From: a virus
Strand: one strand, 5' to 3'
Virus record (IMG/VR): IMGVR_UViG_3300020163_000369
Location: 1 to 24,984 of that record
DNA: 24,984 bases
Position numbers and translations under genes: made by a program. The stretch's first letter is position 1. Each line of letters starts with the position of its first letter. Below the pieces are notes generated by a model. The model made no database searches, had not been told where the DNA came from, and was given only the letters and a program-made list of their open reading frames with translations. Positions 7,032-13,616 of the stretch are shown here, piece by piece.

Positions 7032-7985
7032 ATGCTTTTGAGTAACCGCGCATATGCAGGGTCGAATCCGGGAAAACTTTATTCCTTCACGAATGCGGTA
7101 ACTACGGATTGGGCGCTCTATACCAACAAGAACAACTGGTGCAAGGCCGGGATGCTACGGAACTTCCATTGCGGGGATGCGGTTGTGTCGGGATTAACCG
7201 ACAGGGCCTCGCAACCGGCGGGGAATACGCATCCCGTGGCCTATGTCCTCGCGCAGAAACCCGGAAGAATATCAAGCCACGCTCTTGCCGTTGTCAGTTT
7301 ATCAGGGGAAGGAAGCGCGGCAAAGGGTTCTCTGGTCTTTACCAAGTCATGCGCCATAGGCCTTGCCGGTTCGGCCACAGGAACGCTGATTGTCGGCTCT
7401 CTGATAGACGGCAGCGCGGCAATTATCATTGATGGTTCGGCAATCGGAGCGATGACGCTTGGCGGTGCAGGAAGCGCGATTATTACCGTGTCATCGAACG
7501 GATCAATTCTCGGTCATGTACCCGCGAGGGGCGCGGCGTCGATTGAACTCGGTGCGGTTGTAAATGCCACAGCTGTCGGATGGCTTATCGGGAACGCACC
7601 CATTACGCTTGACGGCACCCTTGCGAGTTACGCCGTCGGCTGGTTGGCAGGTTCCACGGAAGACAGAAGCGTGTTGACCGCGAAGGCCGTGGCAGAGGCC
7701 GTATGGAGCGAACTTCTCTCGGCTTACGATGACTCCGGAATGGCGGGCAAATATCTCCGGGAACTTGGCGCCGGTGCAGACCCATGGGCCTCTGAGATCG
7801 AAGGAGATCATACGGCGCAAGACATTCTCCGATATTTGCTGTCTTTTATCGGCGGCAAGGCAACGGGCGGAGGGACGGCAAATCCCGTCTTCCGAAGCAC
7901 CGGCGATGTCAAGGACCGGATCAGCATGACCGTTGATGAGAATGGAAACCGTACTCAGGTGATCTTGGATGGGGACGATGAATGA
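7032..7985 (+). CDS. Gly/Ala-rich repeat structural protein with conserved phage C-terminal module (317 aa)
   Basis: Three parts are visible. The N-terminal ~75 residues form a small domain with 'DWALYTNKNNWCKAGMLRN'. Residues ~85-210 are a low-complexity Gly/Ala/Ser-rich stretch with imperfect repeats of roughly 17-20 residues alternating small and hydrophobic residues (for example 'VGWLIGNAPITLDG' and 'VGWLAGS'), which suggests stacked beta strands of a fibre. The C-terminal ~100 residues carry 'AEAVWSELL', 'TAQDILRYLLSFIGGKATGG' and 'DVKDRISMTVDENGNRTQVI'. That module recurs at the end of many phage virion proteins. I prefer ATG 7032 (GGGAG upstream) to the TTG at 7029. It is probably an elongated appendage protein; the exact role is unknown. 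Confidence 0.6.
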   Translation: MLLSNRAYAGSNPGKLYSFTNAVTTDWALYTNKNNWCKAGMLRNFHCGDAVVSGLTDRASQPAGNTHPVAYVLAQKPGRISSHALAVVSLSGEGSAAKGSLVFTKSCAIGLAGSATGTLIVGSLIDGSAAIIIDGSAIGAMTLGGAGSAIITVSSNGSILGHVPARGAASIELGAVVNATAVGWLIGNAPITLDGTLASYAVGWLAGSTEDRSVLTAKAVAEAVWSELLSAYDDSGMAGKYLRELGAGADPWASEIEGDHTAQDILRYLLSFIGGKATGGGTANPVFRSTGDVKDRISMTVDENGNRTQVILDGDDE

Positions 7986-8148
7986 GAAAGCATCCGTCAG
8001 CACCGTTTTCGACATTGCCGAAGGCGGCAATCCCGGAATGGTCCCTCCCCGGATGGGCGATCTTATCCATAGCGCCGGTCGTTACAGCGACGCAACGAGC
8101 CCCGGCGAGGACAAAAGTAGAACATTTAATAGAACCGATCAGGGTTAA
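7978..8148 (+). CDS. Small hypothetical protein (56 aa)
   Basis: The frame from ATG 7978 to TAA 8146-8148 encodes MNEKASVSTVFDIAEGGNPG and a further 36 mixed, soluble-looking residues. It overlaps the end of the preceding gene by 8 nt and is followed after 9 nt by the ATG at 8158. I prefer it to the competing 69 aa frame (7982-8191), which overlaps both neighbours. Its residues and codons look more like the neighbouring genes, and its TAA lies inside the TAAGAGG site of the next gene. The competing frame has an odd basic, Pro-rich composition, but it does have ATGA-type junctions at both ends, so it cannot be excluded. Confidence 0.45.
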   Translation: MNEKASVSTVFDIAEGGNPGMVPPRMGDLIHSAGRYSDATSPGEDKSRTFNRTDQG

Positions 8149-8157
8149 GAGGCCACA

Positions 8158-8703
8158 ATGGAACGCGAGCTTTGCACGGAGAATGAAATGAAAGATGACT
8201 TGATCGCCGTTGTCGGCTCCGCGCCCAATGCCCTCCTTGATCTTTACAGCCTCATTGAGAGCACCGGGAGATTCTGCGACATCATGGCCATCGGCCTGGA
8301 CGCCGTGCGGATGATCACCGGCGCGCCGCGTTATGTCGCTACGAATCATATCGAGGACATACCGGAAATAAGCCACATTCTCTCAGGAAAACAGGCAGAC
8401 ACGATGATTATCTCCTACAAGCAAGCGCCGGGTGTGGACATCGTTGAGCCTTACGCTCCGATCATTGAAAGATCGGGGTCGTCATCCATGACGGGAACCC
8501 TTGCCGCCATCCGGCTTGGTTACAAGAAGATCGTTTTGTGCGGCATCCCCCTGACCGGCAACGCTCCTGAAGGCAATCCTTATGAAGCCTTTCGCCTGGG
8601 ATGGGAAGACAAGAAAGATGAGCTGACCGGCAAGGTTAAATCCCTGTCCGGCTGGACAAAGGAACTGCTCGGAAATCCGACGTGGGAGTGGTTGAATGAA
8701 TAG
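8158..8703 (+). CDS. Rossmann-type putative glycosyltransferase (GT42 sialyltransferase/DUF115-like), paralogue 2
   Basis: Second copy of the family at 4238. Visible features are the N-terminal strand and loop 'LIAVVGSAPN', 'DIMAIGLDAV', then 'RSGSSSMTGTLAAIRLGYKK', 'IVLCGIPLTGN', 'PYEAFRLGWEDKK' and the C-terminal 'LSGWTKELLGNPTWEWLNE'. The SG...LGYKKIVLCGI...PYEAF block strongly recalls the CstII/GT42 pattern. The assignment to a sugar-nucleotide-using enzyme is by resemblance and by the four sugar-modification genes that follow in overlap. ATG 8158 has a TAAGAGG site. ATG 8188, 30 bases later, aligns with the start of paralogue 1 and has a GGAG site, so the N-terminal ten residues are uncertain. 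The stop overlaps the next start. Confidence 0.62.
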   Translation: MERELCTENEMKDDLIAVVGSAPNALLDLYSLIESTGRFCDIMAIGLDAVRMITGAPRYVATNHIEDIPEISHILSGKQADTMIISYKQAPGVDIVEPYAPIIERSGSSSMTGTLAAIRLGYKKIVLCGIPLTGNAPEGNPYEAFRLGWEDKKDELTGKVKSLSGWTKELLGNPTWEWLNE

Positions 8704-9394
8704 GACGATCACAATCGGCGCGTGCTGGGATGGAAGGGATTTTTACAGCGCGGAATATGTCAACCGGCTTTATCGCGCCTGCCTGCGTAACACGACCATT
8801 CCGTTTGATTTCGTCCTGTATATCGGTCCGTCCGCTGAAGGCCGGAGGCACGAGATCGATCCGGCGATACGGATAGTCCAGACCGGCCTTCCTTACTGGT
8901 GGTCAGGGTTCATGTTCTGGAAGAATGACCCCCCCGGCATAAACACGGAAACCGTTCTTTACCTCGATCTTGACCAGGTCATCGTGGGCGGCCTTGACGA
9001 TCTGATCAATTTCCCCTCGGAGCAGGCATACATGACCGGCTACCCGAGACACGCCTGCCCTCCCGGGATGGAGCGCCTCACTTGCGTAAGCACCTCGTTA
9101 TTGCGCAACGGCGCGGGGCGAAAGGTGTGGGATGAATACGTGGCATTGGGCAAGCCTCAATGGGACCCGTGGAATCCTCCGACGGGACGCCTCCTGCCGA
9201 TAGGTTGCCAGAGCATCATCGACGATCCTGCCCACGGGATGAAATACGACCTTTTTCCCGAGGAGTGGGTTGCCTCGTATAAATTGCAGATCCTCAAGAA
9301 GGGTATGCCGCATGATTGCCGCGTGGTCGCGTTTCATGGCCGCCCGAAACAGCATGAGGTTCCGGACGATTTCGTGAAGGAGCACTGGATATGA
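8696..9394 (+). CDS. Glycosyltransferase, GT-A fold with DxD motif
   Basis: A 232 aa protein with the organisation of small GT-A glycosyltransferases: an N-terminal strand (TITIGACWDG), an acceptor-side segment 'GLPYWWSGFMFWKNDP', the metal/nucleotide-binding 'VLYLDLDQVIVGGLDDL' (DLD at residues 91-93), and C-terminal 'CRVVAFHGRPKQHEV'. This FHG-x-PK ending is typical of these enzymes in phages and Proteobacteria. It is expected to transfer a sugar from a nucleotide donor, using Mn or Mg at the DLD. Donor and acceptor cannot be read from the sequence. It overlaps the genes on both sides, so it belongs to a single translation-coupled sugar cassette. Confidence 0.82.
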   Translation: MNRTITIGACWDGRDFYSAEYVNRLYRACLRNTTIPFDFVLYIGPSAEGRRHEIDPAIRIVQTGLPYWWSGFMFWKNDPPGINTETVLYLDLDQVIVGGLDDLINFPSEQAYMTGYPRHACPPGMERLTCVSTSLLRNGAGRKVWDEYVALGKPQWDPWNPPTGRLLPIGCQSIIDDPAHGMKYDLFPEEWVASYKLQILKKGMPHDCRVVAFHGRPKQHEVPDDFVKEHWI

Positions 9395-10731
9395 GCGAAC
9401 GGCTTCCATTCAACCGGCGCGGGCTTGATGTGACCATTTACCCACAGGCGAAGATTATCCAGCCGGAGCGGATCTCCATCGGGAATCATGTCATCATCGA
9501 TGATTTCTGCTTTATCGTCGGCGGACAGAAAACGGAGATCGGCGATTATGTCCACCTCGCCTCCTATGTTTCCCATACCGGCGCGGGCGAACTCACCATC
9601 AGTGATTTCTGCCAGGTCGCGCAAGGCACTTGTTTCCTCACCGGGACGGACGATTTCACGGGAGTTTGGGGCGGCATCCCCAGCCCGACGATTCCCCCGA
9701 AATACCGGTTCCCGAAGCGGTCGTTTATCATGATGGAGAAACACGCCATGATCGGGCAGGGGTCAAGAATAATGCCCGGCGTAACCCTCGGTGAAGGCTG
9801 CGCGATAGGGTCTATGTCCCTCGTGTTGAAGGACATGCCGCCCTGGACGATCTGCACGGGAATCCCCGCGAAACCGATCAGGGAAAGAAAGAGGGATCTC
9901 GTGTTGAAGTGTGAGGAAGGATTGAGGAAAGACAACGAAAGGCCGCTGGTTTCTATATGCTGCCTGACCTACAATCAGGAGAAGTTCATCCGGCAAACGC
10001 TGGACGGCTTCCTGATGCAGAAAACGTCCTTTGACTTTGAAGTCCTGGTGCATGACGACGCCTCGACAGACGGCACGCAGGCGATCCTCCGCGAATACGA
10101 GCAGCGTCATCCCGGCATCGTCAAACTGATCATTCAGCCGGTGAACCTCTATTCCAAGACCGGGATCTATCCCATCATGAACCTGTACCGGGCCGCCAAG
10201 GGAAAATATATCGCGGAATGCGACGGCGACGACTACTGGACAGATCCCCGCAAACTGCAAAGGCAGGCCGATTTTCTGGAAGCAAACCCGGATTACGCCA
10301 TGTGCCACCACGATTATCAGATTTTCCAGGACGGCGTTTTCAAGGAACCGTCAAAGGGCGATGCACCGAAAGATTTTACTGCCCTGGAGCTGATCGGCTA
10401 CACGGGCGCCGGTTATGGGATCGGCGTTATGACCAGGATGTTCCGCAACCGTTACAGCGCGGAGACAGCGGCGGACATCGAAGCCATGGTGGGTGATTAC
10501 CCCACGATCGTTTATATGGGCACCGTCGGCAAATGCAAGTTTATCGAAGGAGTGGCCCCCTCCGTATATCGTCGGAAACACGGAACGAATTCATGGTGCA
10601 GCCTGCCTCCGAATGAAATGGCCAGGCGCACGGCGGAAATGCACAAGCGCATTTATGACTGGTTTCTGAAAAGAGGGAGCCACCGGAATATCGAGATTCG
10701 GAAGGGGTTCGTGGAGGTCAAATGTCGATAG
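9391..10731 (+). CDS. Bifunctional fusion: hexapeptide-repeat acetyltransferase plus GT2 glycosyltransferase (446 aa)
   Basis: Two enzymes are joined. Residues ~15-165 form a left-handed beta-helix acyltransferase: repeated hexapeptide turns such as 'RISIGNHVIIDD', 'TEIGDYVHLASYV', 'LTISDFCQVAQG', 'AMIGQGSRIMPGVTLGEG' and the closing 'IPAKPIRERKRD'. His62 in 'YVSHTG' is a possible catalytic histidine. Residues ~185-445 form a GT2 glycosyltransferase: 'PLVSICCLTYNQEKFIRQTL', the nucleotide-binding 'VLVHDDASTDGT' (DDAS at 222-225), 'AAKGKYIAECDGDDYWTDP' (DGD at 278-280) and 'KLQRQADFLE'. Such enzymes acetylate sugars and transfer sugar residues; the substrate is unknown. No stop codon or frameshift separates the parts, so the fusion looks genuine. 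It is in ATGA overlap with the previous gene and overlaps the next by 10 nt. Confidence 0.85.
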   Translation: MSERLPFNRRGLDVTIYPQAKIIQPERISIGNHVIIDDFCFIVGGQKTEIGDYVHLASYVSHTGAGELTISDFCQVAQGTCFLTGTDDFTGVWGGIPSPTIPPKYRFPKRSFIMMEKHAMIGQGSRIMPGVTLGEGCAIGSMSLVLKDMPPWTICTGIPAKPIRERKRDLVLKCEEGLRKDNERPLVSICCLTYNQEKFIRQTLDGFLMQKTSFDFEVLVHDDASTDGTQAILREYEQRHPGIVKLIIQPVNLYSKTGIYPIMNLYRAAKGKYIAECDGDDYWTDPRKLQRQADFLEANPDYAMCHHDYQIFQDGVFKEPSKGDAPKDFTALELIGYTGAGYGIGVMTRMFRNRYSAETAADIEAMVGDYPTIVYMGTVGKCKFIEGVAPSVYRRKHGTNSWCSLPPNEMARRTAEMHKRIYDWFLKRGSHRNIEIRKGFVEVKCR

Positions 10732-11360
10732 GAGTGCATCGCATCACCGCCGAGTTTGAGCAGGCCCTGGCCGATTACACCGGCGCCAAGTACGCCGTAG
10801 CCGTGGACAATCAGAGCAACGCCCTGTTCCTGGCCCTCAAATATGAAGGGATCGAAGGAAAGGAAATTCTGATCCCTTCCCGGACATATCCCTCGGTTCC
10901 CTGCGAGATCATCCATGCCGGCGGAAAAGTAAAGTTCGTCCCCTGGCCGGGCAGCACCCTGAAAGGTGCCTATCCACTGAAAGGGTCCCGCACCTGGGAC
11001 AGCGCCCTGAGATTCACAACGGGAATGTATTTGCCGGGGATGTTCATGTGCCTGAGTTTTACCGGACCCTACAAGCACCTGAAACTTAGCAAGGGCGGCG
11101 CGATCCTGACGGACGACCACACGGCTTATCTCTGGTTCAAGCGTGCCAGGTTCTCCGGCCGGCGCGAGTGCAGCTATCACGACGATCATTTTGATCAGAT
11201 CGGCTGGAATTTCTACATGATGCCCGAAATCGCGGCGCGGGGCCTGTTGATGATGTCGCAATTCTACAACATGGACGGCACGCCGAAACACAACGAGGAC
11301 CTGGAAGTCCCTTATCCGGACCTGAGCAAGTTTGAAATCTACGCACGGGAGGCGGCATGA
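10722..11360 (+). CDS. Compact DegT/DnrJ/EryC1/StrS-type sugar aminotransferase homologue (212 aa)
   Basis: The order of motifs follows PLP-dependent sugar aminotransferases: 'EFEQALADYTGAKYAVAVDN' followed by 'SNALFLAL' (N-terminal cofactor region), 'ILIPSRTYPSVPCEII', 'TWDSALRF' (Asp93, the position of the conserved pyridine-binding Asp), 'LSFTGPYKHLKLSKGGAILT' with the candidate Schiff-base lysine at 118 or 121, and 'DQIGWNFYMMPEIAARGLL'. Full-length members have ~370 aa. Here ~50 residues are missing between the 'VKFV' strand and Asp93, and most of the C-terminal domain is absent. There is no sign of a frameshift, and both ends overlap real neighbours, so this is a shortened form rather than decay. 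It would aminate a keto-sugar if active; a non-catalytic role is possible. Confidence 0.7.
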   Translation: MSIGVHRITAEFEQALADYTGAKYAVAVDNQSNALFLALKYEGIEGKEILIPSRTYPSVPCEIIHAGGKVKFVPWPGSTLKGAYPLKGSRTWDSALRFTTGMYLPGMFMCLSFTGPYKHLKLSKGGAILTDDHTAYLWFKRARFSGRRECSYHDDHFDQIGWNFYMMPEIAARGLLMMSQFYNMDGTPKHNEDLEVPYPDLSKFEIYAREAA

Positions 11361-11926
11361 CAACACCCGCAACATACAACGAAATATGGGAGAAAGGCTT
11401 TTACCGGGAGGGGTCGTGCTCAAAGCGCATGATTCCCACGATGCTCAATTACATCCCATCCGGCAGCACGATCAACGATTATGGATCGGGAACGGGCAGA
11501 GCAGAGGTTGACATGATGGCGCTGAACAAGGGCTTCAAGATCAACATGGTGGACTTTGCGGACGTGGCGCTGGAGCCGGAAGCCCGCGCCTTGATCGGCC
11601 CGAATCTGACCTACACCATCGCCCCCCTCGAAGCCTTGCCGGAAGATTTTCCCGTAGCCGATTGGGGTATTTGCATCGGCGTCCTTATGGTTGTGGACCC
11701 TGCGAAATTGTCCGTCATCCTGTCGGAAATAAGACGGACATGCCGGAATCTGTTTGTGGAAGTTTATGACACGCCCGATGTCAGGCTCGGAGAAGACCGA
11801 ACCCTGATCAAAGGCGACGCGGCATGGTGGGCCAATAAGCTGCGAGAACATTGGCCTTATGTAGAATCGGTAAGAAGTCCGGAGCACCCGCGCCGGTACA
11901 TAACAATTTGTAAATCACAGCAATAA
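11357..11926 (+). CDS. SAM-dependent methyltransferase (class I, small)
   Basis: A 189 aa class I methyltransferase. Motif I is 'TINDYGSGTGRAEV' (around residues 38-51), the acidic end of the next strand is 'INMVDFAD' (Asp66), and 'ADWGICIGVLMVV' plays the part of motif IV. The N-terminal 'YNEIWEKGFYREG' is a common cap in phage-type methyltransferases near glycosyltransferase genes. Position at the end of the sugar cassette, in ATGA overlap with the aminotransferase-like gene, suggests O- or N-methylation of a sugar. Nucleic acid as substrate is less likely, because no target-recognition domain is present. The next gene has its own AAGGAGG site 12 nt downstream, which marks the cassette's end. 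Confidence 0.8.
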   Translation: MTTPATYNEIWEKGFYREGSCSKRMIPTMLNYIPSGSTINDYGSGTGRAEVDMMALNKGFKINMVDFADVALEPEARALIGPNLTYTIAPLEALPEDFPVADWGICIGVLMVVDPAKLSVILSEIRRTCRNLFVEVYDTPDVRLGEDRTLIKGDAAWWANKLREHWPYVESVRSPEHPRRYITICKSQQ

Positions 11927-11938
11927 GGAGGAATAATC

Positions 11939-12973
11939 ATGTCAACAGCGGAAAATGCAAAAATTCAGTACGAATCTGGACAGGACCTTGTGGCTTTTGT
12001 GGCCCTGACCGATCAGGGCGATCACAAGGATTTCCGGGGCTTGGATGCTTTATGGTCGAACCGGTCCGGATACGAACCAGATGTGAAGCCCAACGGCCTG
12101 GCAACGGGCGGCGCCGTGGGAGTTGCTGTAAGCGGAAGCCAGAACGTGGTTGATGTCGCGGCCCTGACCGCTTATCTGGCGGGGATTCTCACTCCCGTAG
12201 GCGCGGGCGCGGATACGGCCATCGTGCGTCCTACTGGCGGTTCGCCGCTGAACAGCCATAACAAATCATCCATCACGATCACCGGCGCCGGGGCCATTGC
12301 CGTCGTCAAGGGTACGGACGGGACATCCCATTCGACCACTCGCGGCGCGGCAGGCGGACCCGCCTACATTCCCCTGGACAGCATCGAGATCGCTCAGGTG
12401 TGGCTGACCTCTGCATCGGCAGGCGTCATCACGGCGGACGAGATCAAGCAGGTTGTCGGCACCCACTGTGAACGATACGACTATCCGACCTGGGAAGAAA
12501 ACAGGTTCAACGTCGAAGCCGGGATCATCGGAAACGCCGGGATCGAGTTCTCCTCGGCTCTGCCCCTGATCCATTCGGCAACCTCTCCCGTTGTCGGCGT
12601 GGCCAAGGCGGTTTATGCGCAGTATTACGAGCCCGCCTTCACGGACATCACCAAAAGCTCCGATTTCGTGCCCCCGGAAACCACTTACTCGGTCAGCTCG
12701 AAGCAGATCTACGGCACAACCCTCGGCTCGTCCTCGGCATCCCTGAATCAGGGTTCTTTCACGGCCTACCTCCAGGATGGAATCTCTGACGGCCTGTTGT
12801 CCCTGAAGGGAGCGAACCTGTTCTTCAAGTTCCTCCAGAACCGGCTGAACAGCACCCCGTATATTCTGACCCAGGGTATCTTCGGCGTGTCGCGTCAGTT
12901 CCCGGCGTCCGATCAGATTGTGGCCACCTGCACGATCTCCTCTGAAGCGGCGGCAGTGGAAGTCATCGGCTAA
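11939..12973 (+). CDS. Major tail tube protein (siphophage type)
   Basis: A 344 aa protein with strong AAGGAGG initiation, placed directly before the G/GT frameshift chaperones and the tape measure. This is the position of the major tail protein (lambda V) in long-tailed phages. The sequence is beta-rich, with an N-terminal 'YESGQDLVAFVALTDQG', a Gly/Ala/Ser-rich part around residues 85-140 that could form an added surface domain, and a C-terminal half (residues ~180-344) with 'YDYPTWEENRFNVEAGIIGN' and 'GSFTAYLQDG'. It is longer than lambda V (246 aa), mainly through inserted Gly/Ser-rich segments. The assignment is by position and general character; the alternative is a sheath, but no second tube gene or baseplate set is present. 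Confidence 0.68.
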   Translation: MSTAENAKIQYESGQDLVAFVALTDQGDHKDFRGLDALWSNRSGYEPDVKPNGLATGGAVGVAVSGSQNVVDVAALTAYLAGILTPVGAGADTAIVRPTGGSPLNSHNKSSITITGAGAIAVVKGTDGTSHSTTRGAAGGPAYIPLDSIEIAQVWLTSASAGVITADEIKQVVGTHCERYDYPTWEENRFNVEAGIIGNAGIEFSSALPLIHSATSPVVGVAKAVYAQYYEPAFTDITKSSDFVPPETTYSVSSKQIYGTTLGSSSASLNQGSFTAYLQDGISDGLLSLKGANLFFKFLQNRLNSTPYILTQGIFGVSRQFPASDQIVATCTISSEAAAVEVIG

Positions 12974-12977
12974 AATG

Positions 12978-12998
12978 CGCAACGGTGTTGCGTAAAAC
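12978..12998 (+). repeat. Short hairpin repeat, copy 2 (CGCAAC-GGT-GTTGCG plus TAAAAC)
   Basis: A second copy of the hairpin at 360-380. It again has a 6-bp perfect stem with a 3-nt loop, again just after a stop codon, and is again followed by YAAAAC and a purine-rich ribosome site, here AAGGAAAGG, before ATG 13015. Only the loop base (C to G) and the base after the stem (C to T) differ. Confidence 0.6.
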
Positions 12999-13014
12999 AA
13001 GGAAAGGTTAGGTT

Positions 13015-13530
13015 ATGTCGTTCGATTCCAAGAAGTTTCTGAAATCGAAGTTTGTACACCGGATAGAAGAAGTCCCGGTTCCGGACTTACAGATGTTCTT
13101 TCCCGAAGGGGAGGAGGCAATCTGGAAAGTCCGGGGCTTAACGGGGCAGGAACTCGGGCGGGTGAAGGAAGCGCCGGAGCGTCAACAGAAGATGTCCGGC
13201 ATCCTGGAGGGCCTCATGTCCTCCGTGTCAAAGGACGTGGTTGACGGAATAAAGGCGGCCCTGGGAACAGGGACCGCCGAATCTCCCGCCGATATCGCCA
13301 TCCGGATCGAGCAGTTGGTTATTGCGAGCGTCGAACCGAAATGCACGGTCGATCTCGCCGTGAAGATGTGCGAGGTGGCCGCCGTAACCTTCTTTCACCT
13401 CACAAACAAAATCACGATCCTGACCGGGCAGGGGCAGTTGCCGGGGGGGTCGAAGCCCTCTGGCGGGACGGTGGCGTCAGGGCCAGCCTTGCCCTCTGCT
13501 ACGCCCGAGGGCGATTCCTCTTTGAAGTGA
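13015..13530 (+). CDS. Tail assembly chaperone G-like
   Basis: A 171 aa protein made by normal termination at TGA 13528-13530. Tail assembly chaperones of this type coat the tape measure before the tube is polymerised. The helical central region (residues ~60-135), the 'EEAIWKVRGLTGQELGRVKE' N-terminal segment and the location just before the tape measure fit gpG. The last residues (from about 143 on, GGSKPSGGTVASGPALPSAT) are a low-complexity tail. Such a tail is expected when the zero-frame extension is merely what follows a frameshift site. An AAGGAAAGG site precedes the ATG. Confidence 0.8.
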   Translation: MSFDSKKFLKSKFVHRIEEVPVPDLQMFFPEGEEAIWKVRGLTGQELGRVKEAPERQQKMSGILEGLMSSVSKDVVDGIKAALGTGTAESPADIAIRIEQLVIASVEPKCTVDLAVKMCEVAAVTFFHLTNKITILTGQGQLPGGSKPSGGTVASGPALPSATPEGDSSLK

Positions 13531-13616
13531 GGCCGGACCTGTTTCCGCAAGGCTTTTTGACGAACGGCGAAATTGAGTTGTGGGAGCGATACTACGGCTC
13601 GCTAAAGGCAAAGTAA
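13015..13616 (+). CDS. Tail assembly chaperone GT-like, made by -1 ribosomal frameshift
   Basis: Fusion product of the G-like frame with a second frame. Zero-frame codons are CCG GGG GGG TCG at 13441-13452. Slipping back one base within the seven G (13443-13449) continues with GTC GAA GCC at 13449 and runs to TAA 13614-13616, adding 55 residues after residue 145 for a total of 200. The added part ends 'LFPQGFLTNGEIELWERYYG', which has the T-domain look (T/N...EI.LWE.YY) that recruits the tail tube protein to the tape measure. The frame has no suitable start of its own. The ratio of G to GT must be set by slippage efficiency, which the sequence does not reveal. Confidence 0.82.
13443..13449 (+). 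promoter_or_regulatory. Programmed -1 frameshift slippery site G GGG GGG
   Basis: Seven consecutive G, positioned so that the zero frame reads G-GGG-GGG. This is the canonical X-XXY-YYZ heptamer phase. It allows both glycine tRNAs to re-pair one base back. The minus-one frame is open before and after the site and encodes the conserved T-type C-terminus. Lambda uses GGGAAAG at the same place. Confidence 0.85.

Noticed and set aside
10653-11423. Long minus-strand open frame (256 aa) opposite the aminotransferase-like gene
   Set aside because: It is a shadow of the GC-rich plus-strand genes. It covers parts of three genes with clear motifs and gives a protein without recognisable features.
11939-12973. 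Tail sheath (contractile-tail phage) interpretation
   Set aside because: The protein is followed directly by the G/GT chaperones and tape measure, without a separate tube gene or baseplate wedge genes. Major tail tube of a siphophage fits better.
12266-13000. Minus-strand open frame of 244 aa opposite the major tail gene
   Set aside because: Arg/Gly-rich antisense shadow that runs across the end of the tail gene and the hairpin repeat. No independent support.
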